Positions 7,533-15,952 of a stretch of DNA of 30,307 bases are shown here, one piece after another; the first letter of the stretch is position 1; every line of letters begins with the position of its first letter. Source of the stretch: Psychrobacter sp. GTDB lineage: Bacteria > Pseudomonadota > Gammaproteobacteria > Pseudomonadales > Moraxellaceae. Below the pieces are notes generated by a model. It had not been told where the DNA came from. It saw only the letters and a program-made list of their open reading frames with translations, and searched no databases. The stretch spans positions 1 through 30,307 of the forward strand of contig JARIAA010000096.1 of assembly GCA_029264635.1 (NCBI GenBank), read 5' to 3'. Both the position numbers and the translations under genes were made by a program.

Positions 7533-10500
7533 ATGTTGACCAAAAAGAACCCGCCTGACCGTTCACCTGATGAAGATCCTGCTCAAAGAGATGCCCGCGC
7601 GGTAAAGCGCTGGTATCCCATGTCTTTTGTGTTCAAGTTATTGATACTGATACTCATAGTTCTGTTGATTATGTTTGCCGTATTTTTTTATATGGCGGGC
7701 ACAGAGTCAGGTACCAAGTTTATCCTAGAAAAGATCAGCGCTGAGACAGGCATTGAGCTCAAATATGGTAAAGGAAATTTGCGAGATGGGATTTGGGTCT
7801 CAGATATAGATATTAAGGCGACTGATGATTTAGAGATCTTAGTGGATAAAGCTTATGTCAAGATAGGCTGGCGTGCGGTATTTGCAAAAGAAGTCCATTT
7901 GCGAGACGCTAACATTCAGCGTATAGAGATCCTCAATAAAAAACCGCCAACAGGTGAGCCGTTCGATTATAAAACACTGAAACTGCCAGTCAACTTACGT
8001 TTTGATCAAGCAAAAATAAAAACCATTGTTTATAAGCAAGTGACCAAAGATCCTATTTTGGTGCATGACATCAGTGCTCGCGATTTGACGTGGGTTGGTA
8101 GTAAGATTGAAGTTGGTCGTGGTAATTTACGTTATGCAGATATTGTCAAAGTCAGTGCACTACAGGGCGATATAGATCTGCAAGGCGATTATCCTTTAGA
8201 TCTTAGTGCTATTGTCGAAGTCAGCGCGCTGGAAAAAGCGTATATTGATCCCCTCAATATTACCGCGACAGGGACTCTAAAACGCACAGTCGGAAAAGTA
8301 CGTAGTCGTTATAACGAAGGTGATGTTCAAGGCGAATTTGTCGTGCAGGGCTTAGATACAGGCTCTCCTTTTCAGGCCAAGTTGCAGTGGGATGATATCC
8401 TCATTCCTTATGCAGACTCACAAAATATTCATCTAAAAAGGGGCATCGCTACGGCTACAGGCGTAATCTCTGAGGTACGTCTGCGCATCAATGCTGATCT
8501 GACCGCCAAAGACATCCCTTCAGGTCATTATCAAGGGCGCGGCATCATTGCTAATAGCCAACTGCGCATAGACCGCCTAACCGCTGAGGTTCCTGCTGGA
8601 CGCCTGCTATTGCAAGGTATCTTAGACTGGCAAGACAGCTTCGATGCCAAGGTACGAGCCACGGGTAGCAATTTTGATATTCGCCGTGCTATTCCTGATG
8701 ACTATGCTGACTTTAAAGCTTATGCACCGCAAAAACTCAATGGCCGTCTATCGATGCATTATCAACAACGAAACCGTGCCAACAACCTACAAATTGATGC
8801 AGATTTGCGCCAGCGTGATGGCGAGCACGTCAATGCCAATATCGTTCGCGGTAAGACTTCCTTAAAATCTACGCAAACAGCCCCTTGGTATATCGATGCT
8901 CAGTGGCAAAACCTCATTCGCCGCAATATACCCAATATCGGTAATATCGATAGCCCAAATGGACGAGCTGATGTCATCGTGCGCGGCTCGCGTTTGTCGG
9001 TCAATGCCAACGCGCTTATCAATGAGTTAAATGCAGCGCCTAAAGGCAATTATGATGTAAAAGTCCGTAAAGCGGGCAATGTCATTGATATTAATAGACT
9101 TAATTATAAAGGTATCGTCGGTGATCTTGCCGGTAATGGACAGATACAACTTGCTACTAAGCAGCGGCCGCTATCGTGGCAAATTGATGCACGTACCAAC
9201 GGTTTACTCCCTAAGCAGTATCGTAGCGATTTACCGCTTGAGCGCTTAACAGGCAGTCTTAGTGCGCGCGGGCGTTTGCTCAATATTACTAAAAATGGGG
9301 TCAAAGGTCAGCGTCATATTATCAGTTTAAACAATACGGACTTGCAGGCACAGCTTGATGCTACCCAAGATGGTCGTGATATCGGCATCGCTGGGAAGGG
9401 GGATGCCAGTATTGATATTATTGGCGGCGAGCTGTCCGTATTTGACACGCGTTTTGATGGTCGACTTGATACGGCCGATGTTCCAAATGGTCAATTATCT
9501 ATTGATGCGGCTGGCACGCCAAAGCTTATCAATGTACGTAAACTAAATTATGCAGGTGAAGCAGGGGCTGTTAAGGCAAAAGGTGTGCTTGATCTGCGCC
9601 AAGGTATGGGTTGGACAGTGAATGGACGCTTTGACAATTTTGATCTGGGTTATTTTTTACCAAACAACCCAGCTATCTTGACAGGAGATCTGAATACGAG
9701 TGGTCTCTGGCAGCCTGCGCCCAAAAGCCGTCCTAACGCCAAAGGCAAGCTTGCACGCTTTGCGGTAGATTTTAATGGTGTATTAGATGCCAAGCAGCTG
9801 CCTGCTGGCAAGCTCACCATTAACGCTAGTGGCGACTCCCAGCTGATACGTATTAAGCGTTTTCGTCATGTGGGCGCGGCGGGTAGCATTGATGCCAAAG
9901 GATCGGTTGATGTGAGTCAAGGCATTGCTTGGAATATCAACGCCGTCATGGATCGCTTTAACCTAGGCTACTTCCTAAAAGATACACCAAGCTCCATTAC
10001 TGGTAGCATAAAAACGGATGGAAAATGGGGAGAGGCGCAGCAGATTATCAACCTTAGACAAATCAATTTAAATGGTATTTTGAAGGGGCAACCTTTGAGC
10101 GCTAAGGGAAGTCTTGCCGCTAAATTGAGCTTGCCAAAAGATTTGTCTAGTTATTTGCAGCGCCTAAAAGCGCAAGATGCCAAGGCTCAATATAAGCAAG
10201 TCAATGCACTTATCGATAGTCTTAACGCCAACAATCTTGTACTGCGTTGGGGCGATAACTATCTGACAGCCAATGGTAACGCCAGACAATTACAAGCTAA
10301 GATTAATGTGACCAGCCTTGATCAACTCTCAGAAAAACTGGCAGGTAAAATAACGGGCGGTGCAACCTTGTCTCAGCCAGCGGGGCAAGCACTGCCCACG
10401 ATTTATATTGACCTGGTTGGTGAGCGACTGGCGTTGCCTGGATTCATTTTGCGTCAAGGTCGTGTGCGCGGCAAATTAGTCAACTTAGCCACCAGCCCAA

Positions 10501-12527
10501 GCCAGCTTATTATTAGTGCTGAAGGTTTAGAGGCGGCTGGTCAAAGTTTTGAGAACATCAATGCATCTTTTAATGGTACTGAACAAGCTCATGTGGTCAA
10601 TCTCAATGTGACCAATGAAAAGCTTGATGTCTCAGCGCGTTTAAAAGGTGGCTTTAATCGTGACGCGCTTAGCTGGTCAGGCGTCATAGGTAAAGGACGC
10701 GTCAAATCACCCTATGCAACTTTACATCAGTTGCAGCCTGCGCAACTGATTGTCAATTTACCAAAACCACAGAACGGCGGCACAAGCGATCTAAAAGTAC
10801 AGTTGGCAGCGCATTGCTGGCAAGCGGCCGATCAAACTGGCAAGCTATGTCTGCGCGAAAATCTTATTGCTTCTGCTGCTGGTGGTCAGGTTAATATTGC
10901 CCTACAAAAACTGGATACCTCGCTATTTTCGGTATTCTTGCCAAAAGATATTGATTGGCAAGGACAGATTAATGGTAAAGCAGTTGTTGGTTGGCAGCGC
11001 GGTAAGCCGCCGACTATTAATACGACGTTATACTCTGATAATGGCAAAATAGGTCTGATTCAAGATGGTGATGCAGCTCCTGTGACGCTGCCTTATGAGC
11101 GTGTCTCTCTCATTGCGCTATCAGTGCCTGAAGGACTTAAACTGCGGGCGGATATCAATACTGGAAAAGGCGCTCGCGGTTATGCTGAGGTCATTGTAGA
11201 CCCTTATAAAACACCCAAACCTATCTCAGGCGCATTGGTACTAAATGAGCTCAACCTTGCTGTATTCAAGCCTTTTTTTCCAGGTATGCGCGTACTTGAG
11301 GGCAACATTACGATGGCAGGTGGCCTTGGTGGTACATTGGATAAACCACAGTTCTATGGTGATGTAAAGCTTGCTAATGGCCGTGTCGCTATGCTTGATT
11401 TGCCAGTAAACTTAACCCGAGTGAATGCAACTGCTAAAATCCGCGGAACAGAAGCAATCATTGATGGGAAGTTTAATAGTGGTACAGGCATGGGTAAACT
11501 GACTGGAACCGTAAATTGGCAACAAAAATTGCAAGCCAAGCTTAGTATTATTGGCGAGAGATTAGTCTTAACGCAGCCGCCGTTATTGCTGGCTGAGATC
11601 AATCCCGATATCGATATTATCGTGCGGCCAGGTGATCGTTACGTCAATATCGAGGGAGCCATCAGTGTGCCATCAGCGACTATTCGTCCTCCTGAAGCCA
11701 GTGAAGATATTATTACTCAGACTGAAGATGCTGTTGTCATTGACCGTCGTTTGATTGGTAATATTGATGAGGTTTTAGCCATCTCACGCCCCTGGTCCAT
11801 CAATGCAGATATCGGTATCGATTTGGGTGACGACATTAATTTCCGTGGCTTTGGCGCGGTCATTCCTTTGGCAGGGGCGCTTAATATCAATCAAAACGGC
11901 ACTGGTGTCATGAGTGCCAAAGGGGTAGTGCAAGTATCTCGTCGTACCACCATTGATGCTTTTGGACAGAACCTAGAGCTAAATTACGGACAAATACGCT
12001 TTAATGGTGACGTGATGAAGCCGAATTTAAGTATCGAAGCGGTAAAAATAATTAGTGACAAAACAGTTGGCGTACGAGTGACGGGCAACACTGAAAACCC
12101 AAATATCGTCGTCTTTAACAATGCTGGTCTGACCCAACAACAAGCGATGAATGCGCTGGTGACTGGCCGCATCAATGATGGCGAAGCCACGCAAGTGAGC
12201 GAGCAAGGGTTTAAATCACAGGTCACTAATAACTTGGCAGCAGCGGGTCTCAACTTTGGCTTGACTGGGACACGAAGTTTGACCAATCAGATTGGAAAAG
12301 CCTTTGGTCTGCAAAGTTTAACGGTTGATGCGTCAGGCAATAGTGAAGACACCAACGTTAACGTCACTGGATATGTTACTCCTGATCTATACATTCGTTA
12401 CGGGGTCGGTGTCTTTAATGCCGAAAACAGTTTGTCTATCCGTTATCAGCTGACGCGCCGTATATATGTGGAGTCAACTTCAGCCGCCGAAAACGCAGTC
12501 GATGTGGTTTATAGCTGGCAATTTTAA
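7533..12527 (+). CDS. tamB: TamB, inner-membrane-anchored periplasmic lipid-bridge protein (DUF490)
   Basis: A 1664-residue AsmA-like/TamB protein. An N-terminal transmembrane anchor (hydrophobic run near residues 31-55, after a basic cytoplasmic head) is followed by about 1600 residues of repeated beta-strands, expected to fold as a long periplasmic beta-groove reaching TamA. The C-terminal 330 residues are the TamB (DUF490) domain, with GNTENPNIVVFNNAGL and TQQQAMNALVTGR-type segments and a C-terminus ending SWQF. E. coli TamB is 1259 residues, so this one is longer, in part through a duplication at 641-832. Two Cys (C1095 and C1106) lie 11 residues apart and may form a disulfide. It begins 53 bases after the tamA stop, so the two are almost certainly one operon. 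ATG at 7533 is preferred; an in-frame TTG at 7524 would add three residues, and neither has a strong ribosome site. Confidence 0.92.
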   Translation: MLTKKNPPDRSPDEDPAQRDARAVKRWYPMSFVFKLLILILIVLLIMFAVFFYMAGTESGTKFILEKISAETGIELKYGKGNLRDGIWVSDIDIKATDDLEILVDKAYVKIGWRAVFAKEVHLRDANIQRIEILNKKPPTGEPFDYKTLKLPVNLRFDQAKIKTIVYKQVTKDPILVHDISARDLTWVGSKIEVGRGNLRYADIVKVSALQGDIDLQGDYPLDLSAIVEVSALEKAYIDPLNITATGTLKRTVGKVRSRYNEGDVQGEFVVQGLDTGSPFQAKLQWDDILIPYADSQNIHLKRGIATATGVISEVRLRINADLTAKDIPSGHYQGRGIIANSQLRIDRLTAEVPAGRLLLQGILDWQDSFDAKVRATGSNFDIRRAIPDDYADFKAYAPQKLNGRLSMHYQQRNRANNLQIDADLRQRDGEHVNANIVRGKTSLKSTQTAPWYIDAQWQNLIRRNIPNIGNIDSPNGRADVIVRGSRLSVNANALINELNAAPKGNYDVKVRKAGNVIDINRLNYKGIVGDLAGNGQIQLATKQRPLSWQIDARTNGLLPKQYRSDLPLERLTGSLSARGRLLNITKNGVKGQRHIISLNNTDLQAQLDATQDGRDIGIAGKGDASIDIIGGELSVFDTRFDGRLDTADVPNGQLSIDAAGTPKLINVRKLNYAGEAGAVKAKGVLDLRQGMGWTVNGRFDNFDLGYFLPNNPAILTGDLNTSGLWQPAPKSRPNAKGKLARFAVDFNGVLDAKQLPAGKLTINASGDSQLIRIKRFRHVGAAGSIDAKGSVDVSQGIAWNINAVMDRFNLGYFLKDTPSSITGSIKTDGKWGEAQQIINLRQINLNGILKGQPLSAKGSLAAKLSLPKDLSSYLQRLKAQDAKAQYKQVNALIDSLNANNLVLRWGDNYLTANGNARQLQAKINVTSLDQLSEKLAGKITGGATLSQPAGQALPTIYIDLVGERLALPGFILRQGRVRGKLVNLATSPSQLIISAEGLEAAGQSFENINASFNGTEQAHVVNLNVTNEKLDVSARLKGGFNRDALSWSGVIGKGRVKSPYATLHQLQPAQLIVNLPKPQNGGTSDLKVQLAAHCWQAADQTGKLCLRENLIASAAGGQVNIALQKLDTSLFSVFLPKDIDWQGQINGKAVVGWQRGKPPTINTTLYSDNGKIGLIQDGDAAPVTLPYERVSLIALSVPEGLKLRADINTGKGARGYAEVIVDPYKTPKPISGALVLNELNLAVFKPFFPGMRVLEGNITMAGGLGGTLDKPQFYGDVKLANGRVAMLDLPVNLTRVNATAKIRGTEAIIDGKFNSGTGMGKLTGTVNWQQKLQAKLSIIGERLVLTQPPLLLAEINPDIDIIVRPGDRYVNIEGAISVPSATIRPPEASEDIITQTEDAVVIDRRLIGNIDEVLAISRPWSINADIGIDLGDDINFRGFGAVIPLAGALNINQNGTGVMSAKGVVQVSRRTTIDAFGQNLELNYGQIRFNGDVMKPNLSIEAVKIISDKTVGVRVTGNTENPNIVVFNNAGLTQQQAMNALVTGRINDGEATQVSEQGFKSQVTNNLAAAGLNFGLTGTRSLTNQIGKAFGLQSLTVDASGNSEDTNVNVTGYVTPDLYIRYGVGVFNAENSLSIRYQLTRRIYVESTSAAENAVDVVYSWQF
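9453..10028 (+). repeat. Tandem 86-residue repeat units within TamB
   Basis: Residues 641-726 and 747-832 of TamB align over 86 positions with no gap and 36 identities counted by hand (42%), sharing LGYFL, ITG/LTG, AKG and a closing G-x-W. The offset is 106 residues (318 bases). More diverged copies of the same pattern seem to occur upstream (around 500-610 and 325-405). The DNA has diverged, so this is an old duplication of beta-groove segments. Confidence 0.75.
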
Positions 12528-12612
12528 ATGCTGGCAGTTTACATAAGGCGCTTAGCCATGATGGACGTTGAAAGCCGTTTTATGATCAGCAGTCATCATT
12601 AGTTTTTACAAT

Positions 12613-12642
12613 AAAAAACGCCTTTATTAAAAGGCGTTTTTT
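12613..12642. terminator. Bidirectional intrinsic terminator between tamB and hemP
   Basis: AAAAAACGCCTTT pairs with AAAGGCGTTTTTT around a 4-base ATTA loop, with an A-run on one side and a T-run on the other. It therefore works in both directions and serves the convergent tamB and hemP transcripts. Confidence 0.93.
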
Positions 12643-12657
12643 GTCAGAGCAGTTCAG

Positions 12658-12822
12658 TTATTTGGTCAATATTAAACGATTATTACGGGTTAAGCGTAAG
12701 CGGTATTCTTCCCCTTCATGCTCAATACGTACTTCTTTAGTGAGAGCGAATAAATGCTGCGACTGTAATGTTGGCAGACGATTTTCGCGGCAGCTCAGAT
12801 AACGAGAGATGACCATGCTCAT
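12658..12822 (-). CDS. hemP: Hemin uptake protein HemP (small)
   Basis: A 54-residue protein matching the HemP family in its C-terminal half: SQHLFALTKEVRIEHEGEEY followed by RLRLTRNNRLILTK, close to the usual ending EEYRLRLTRNGKLILTK. HemP proteins are small cytoplasmic proteins associated with haem uptake and its regulation; the molecular mechanism is poorly defined. The start is the internal ATG at 12822, because AAGGA lies 7 bases upstream; an in-frame ATG 45 bases further up (12867) has no such site. A Fur box lies 62 bases upstream of the chosen start. The gene is alone, convergent with tamB and sharing its terminator, with no haem receptor or ABC transporter gene beside it. Confidence 0.9.
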   Translation of the reverse strand: MSMVISRYLSCRENRLPTLQSQHLFALTKEVRIEHEGEEYRLRLTRNNRLILTK

Positions 12823-12883
12823 AGTAAATTCCTTTTGATAAAATAGCTGAGTAGTTACTAACGACAAATTAGGGATTTTAAAA

Positions 12884-12902
12884 GATAACGATAATTATTA
12901 TC
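12884..12902 (-). promoter_or_regulatory. Fur box upstream of hemP
   Basis: GATAACGATAATTATTATC matches the 19-base E. coli Fur consensus (GATAATGATAATCATTATC) at 17 of 19 positions by hand count. It lies 62 bases upstream of the hemP start and implies iron-dependent repression of hemP. The divergent Nudix gene starts about 200 bases away on the other side, so an effect there is less likely. Confidence 0.88.
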
Positions 12903-13106
12903 ATTTACATTGATGGAATTTGCAAGCCAATTTATAAAATAAAAGGCAATTATTATGTAAACTTATCTGACTATAGATGTCTATATTATTTTTAGCTTTG
13001 TATACCAAGTTTGCAAAAAGAAAAAGCAGGCAGGGGAAGTTAATACCAGCAGCACTGTACCTATTTTAAAGGGTGTTAACTATATAAAGTAATAAGGAGT
13101 ATTAGG

Positions 13107-14183
13107 GTGAGCAGCCAATCAAATAGGCAACTAAAAAATAATACAATGACTGTTGTAAAGGTTGCTGTTGCTGTTATTCATTGTAAAGATAAATATCTGC
13201 TCGGATTTAGAGACGCCTTGCAGCACCAAGGTAATCGCTATGAATTCGTAGGTGGCAAGATAGACAATAATGAAACAGCAAGACAAGCATTGATACGCGA
13301 AGTCGCTGAAGAGACAGGTATTGACATTGATAGCAATACCATCGTTAAGCTTGGACGCTTACATCATGACTATGGTGATAAGCAAGTAAGCTTGCAGGTT
13401 TATGATATTGAGCTGACAGCGTCTCAGTATGAACGACATCGGCATCGCTGTCACGGCTTAGAAGGGCAAGCCCTGACATGGGTAAATAAGCCTGAACTAC
13501 TAGCAGGTCACTATTATCTACCCGCTGCTAATAAGACGATTCTTGAGTGGTTACGCTTGCCTATAAACATAGCGATTACCTACCCACTGGCACACTTTAA
13601 TACCTATTCTGATCCAGCGAAAGCATGGCTGCAATTCCATCAAAAACATTTAGCTAAAAATGCTTGGGTGTATATTCGCATTAAGGAGGCAGGCCTTGCA
13701 AAGATAAGAGATCAGCTGATGCATTTACGCCCCGATGTTAAAACTATTGTGCCTATTGATGATGACTTACAGAAGTTAGCAGATAACGCTCAAATAGTAG
13801 CTTATCACTTAACCCATAGTACGTTGATGCAATGGTCTGATGAGAGTGAAGGAAATACTATATCTGACATAGTATTATCTTCAAATCGTCCATTGATCGC
13901 AAGTTGTCATGATGCAGGCAGCATTTATGCTGCTAATAAGCTTGCCTATACTCGTTTGGCGCAGCAGCTACCCCCTGTCATGGGTATCTTTTTATCGCCT
14001 ATATTGGCAACTCATACTCATCCTGATACCACACCACTTGGCTGGCAAGAATGGTCAGCCTTGGCAGCGCTGGCGGATATGCCCGTTATTGGTTTGGGCG
14101 GATTATCACCAGCGTCATTTGACCAAGCGGCGCAGCATGGTGCAACGAGTATTGCTGGTATTCGGCAATTTATGTCAGCGTAA
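13107..14183 (+). CDS. Nudix hydrolase (MutT-like) fused to a ThiE/TenI-like domain
   Basis: A two-domain protein. The N-terminal part (about 13-145) is a MutT-type Nudix hydrolase with a complete Nudix box: G-x5-E-x7-REVAEETGI, reading GGKIDNNETARQ then ALIREVAEETGI (near residues 49-72). MutT removes 8-oxo-dGTP from the nucleotide pool. The C-terminal part (about 150-358) resembles thiamine-phosphate synthase/TenI barrels, with ASCHDAGSIYAANKL and the phosphate-site-like MPVIGLGGLSPASF. The fusion is a known gammaproteobacterial arrangement; whether the second domain is active is unclear, and no other thiamine gene is nearby. GTG at 13107 is preferred since AAGGAG lies 7 bases before it; an ATG at 13146 would give MTVVKVAV and lose little. 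An oxidised-nucleotide or thiamine-derivative clean-up role is inference. Confidence 0.88.
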   Translation: MSSQSNRQLKNNTMTVVKVAVAVIHCKDKYLLGFRDALQHQGNRYEFVGGKIDNNETARQALIREVAEETGIDIDSNTIVKLGRLHHDYGDKQVSLQVYDIELTASQYERHRHRCHGLEGQALTWVNKPELLAGHYYLPAANKTILEWLRLPINIAITYPLAHFNTYSDPAKAWLQFHQKHLAKNAWVYIRIKEAGLAKIRDQLMHLRPDVKTIVPIDDDLQKLADNAQIVAYHLTHSTLMQWSDESEGNTISDIVLSSNRPLIASCHDAGSIYAANKLAYTRLAQQLPPVMGIFLSPILATHTHPDTTPLGWQEWSALAALADMPVIGLGGLSPASFDQAAQHGATSIAGIRQFMSA

Positions 14184-14511
14184 AAAATTTTATATAATTA
14201 GCTAACAATAAAAAAGGGCCTTTTTTAACCTCTTATCATTCATACAATTTTTATAAACTTTAGTCTATTTTATTACCTGATAGTTACTATATGTTTGATA
14301 TCTTTAGCAAAAATCATAGTATTTACAAACCGTTGCGTTTCCCTACATTGCCACACTATTTTAACATCTGTTATATCGTTATTATGGCCCATAAAAAAGA
14401 ATATAGAGTCGATGATGACTCACTGAAAATTTTATCGTGGTAATTTATACCACTGAATTCTATATTTTTAATGAATAATGATTATAACTTATTAAAGCTA
14501 ATGGTATTTTT
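14184..14511 (+). other. 328-base intergenic region (Nudix-ThiE / lipocalin)
   Basis: Very A/T-rich with no ORF of note. It contains the weak terminator-like palindrome at 14209-14227, which would end the Nudix gene. I see no convincing sigma-70 promoter and no strong ribosome site before 14512. Confidence 0.5.
14209..14227 (+). terminator. Weak terminator-like palindrome after the Nudix-ThiE gene
   Basis: TAAAAAAGGGCCTTTTTTA: six A-T pairs with a GGGCC centre and a T-run. The stem has little G/C, so termination is uncertain, but the location 26 bases after the stop is right. Confidence 0.4.
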
Positions 14512-15555
14512 ATGAAAACCAACAAGTTACCTATGTCAGATTGGTCTGACTCACAGGCGGCCGGTTCTCAATCTGAGCTAGAAGATCAATTAACTGACCG
14601 TTATTTGGTTCGTAATAAAACGAAAATAGCCAGTTATATGAGCGGTGCTAGTAATGATGCTCATTATAAAGGTAAATCTGTCAATGCAGCTTCTTTGGGA
14701 GCTGATGCTATAAAAAGCAGTGATTTGACAAAGAATCGTTCAACCTTATCTAATACGTCAGTTTCAAAAAAATCAGACGTAAAGTTGCAGTATGCTTCTA
14801 CTATTTATAATAAGAATCTATCAAAAAAAGGTGCACACTCAATGGCAGATATACAAATTAGTGACGCTATTCCAGAGCGTGTATTTATGAACAGTCTTAT
14901 CAAGCATACAGGTATTGCTTTGGCGATTATTGTGCCATTAGCAGCATTTTCTGCTTATGCTGCTGTGCCTCAATCGGTACCTGTAAAGGTAGGTACTAGT
15001 AAAGTTATAGCAGCAGATATAGATATTAAGCCATCTTCTATCATTCATAAGTCGGCTACTGAACCGACGACGGTAGATAGCCTGAATTTAGCGAAGTATA
15101 GTGGCACATGGTATGAGATTGGGCGTCTGCCCATGTATTTTCAACGCAAATGCGTGAGCGATGTTACTGCTACTTATACGCCAAAAGTGGAGGGCGAAGG
15201 CATCACCGTACTTAATCAATGTACTGGCGAAGATGGCAAGCCTATCAAGGCTGAAGGTTTGGCAAAGCCCGCTGATAATACAGGCAGCAAGCTTAAAGTG
15301 ACTTTTTTGCCTTCATGGATTCGCTGGATGCCCATAGGCCGCGCAGATTATTGGGTACTAGCTCATGATCCTAATTATAAAACTGCATTGGTCGGTACGC
15401 CCGATAAAGAGTATTTGTGGTTACTGGCTCGCTCACCCAATATCTCGCAAGAGGCGTATGCCAAATATCGTCAGATTGCTCAGCAACAAGGCTATAATTT
15501 AAAAGCGTTTAAGCTAACTGACCACAGTAATCAAACTGTCAATTTGGTGCCTTGA
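14512..15555 (+). CDS. blc: Blc-type bacterial lipocalin with long N-terminal extension
   Basis: The C-terminal half (about 190-347) is a bacterial lipocalin: YSGTWYEIGRLPMYFQRKC carries the GxW signature, with further conserved pieces YWVLAHDPNYKTALVG and YLWLLARSPNIS. Blc proteins bind fatty acids or lysophospholipids in the envelope. Family members of this type are usually about 175 residues and often lipoproteins; this one is 347 and has no lipobox. A hydrophobic segment (about 134-150, ending AYA before AVPQ) looks like a signal peptide or anchor beginning at M126. In front are 110-125 polar Ser/Asn/Lys-rich residues with no recognised domain. The first ATG lacks a ribosome site; an internal ATG at 14842 has AAAGG 9-10 bases upstream, and one at 14887 would begin exactly at the signal sequence. 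The extension stays open for 110 codons in A/T-rich DNA, which favours it being coding. Start uncertain. Confidence 0.85.
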   Translation: MKTNKLPMSDWSDSQAAGSQSELEDQLTDRYLVRNKTKIASYMSGASNDAHYKGKSVNAASLGADAIKSSDLTKNRSTLSNTSVSKKSDVKLQYASTIYNKNLSKKGAHSMADIQISDAIPERVFMNSLIKHTGIALAIIVPLAAFSAYAAVPQSVPVKVGTSKVIAADIDIKPSSIIHKSATEPTTVDSLNLAKYSGTWYEIGRLPMYFQRKCVSDVTATYTPKVEGEGITVLNQCTGEDGKPIKAEGLAKPADNTGSKLKVTFLPSWIRWMPIGRADYWVLAHDPNYKTALVGTPDKEYLWLLARSPNISQEAYAKYRQIAQQQGYNLKAFKLTDHSNQTVNLVP

Positions 15556-15952
15556 CATTCAGTTTTTTAAGGTGCAATGAAACTAATATCATGGCTAATG
15601 ATCTATAACAGATTTAGTTCATTTCCAACGTTGGTAGCAAAATACTTTACAAAGCTGTCTTTTATACTTATACATACAACTGTTGTCAAGAGCAGCAAAT
15701 GAGCTATGCCAAACATGAGTAATAATGCCTATCACTGGCAAAATTAGCTATTTTGCGCTAAAATACCCGCCAATTAAACGCTCTGATAAAGATTATAGAA
15801 TCAAATAAGCGCTTCGTGATACATAACCGGCGACAGGTAGCGACTTTATCAAAGTAGTATTTAACGTAGATTTTTTAGTGTGTCTATCTTCAATTTTTCT
15901 ATAAATTTTATACCTCATTTACTATATTTTACTGACCATAAGGATGTTTCTC
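15556..15952 (+). other. 397-base intergenic region and gap leader
   Basis: No ORF. It holds a candidate promoter at 15735-15764 and a possible leader RNA fold at 15784-15851: TGATAAAG pairs with CTTTATCA across 52 bases, with inner pairing CGCT/AGCG and ACC/GGT. The ribosome site TAAGGA at 15939-15944 is 8 bases before the GTG start of gap. Confidence 0.5.
15735..15764 (+). promoter_or_regulatory. Candidate sigma-70 promoter for gap
   Basis: CTGGCA at 15735-15740 and TAAAAT at 15759-15764, 18 bases apart, resemble -35 and -10 boxes. If used, the transcript would have a leader of about 180 bases before the GAPDH start. Confidence 0.35.

Noticed and set aside
11984..12286. A 100-codon minus-strand ORF inside tamB
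   Set aside because: It lies opposite the conserved TamB C-terminal domain and shows no domain or ribosome site.
13909..14205. A 98-codon plus-strand ORF overlapping the Nudix-ThiE gene in another frame
   Set aside because: The main frame carries the conserved ThiE-like motifs; the alternative translation is Trp/Leu-rich with no recognisable features.
14471..14490. A possible Fur box before the lipocalin gene
   Set aside because: Best alignment matches only about 12 of 19 positions, which A/T-rich DNA gives by chance.
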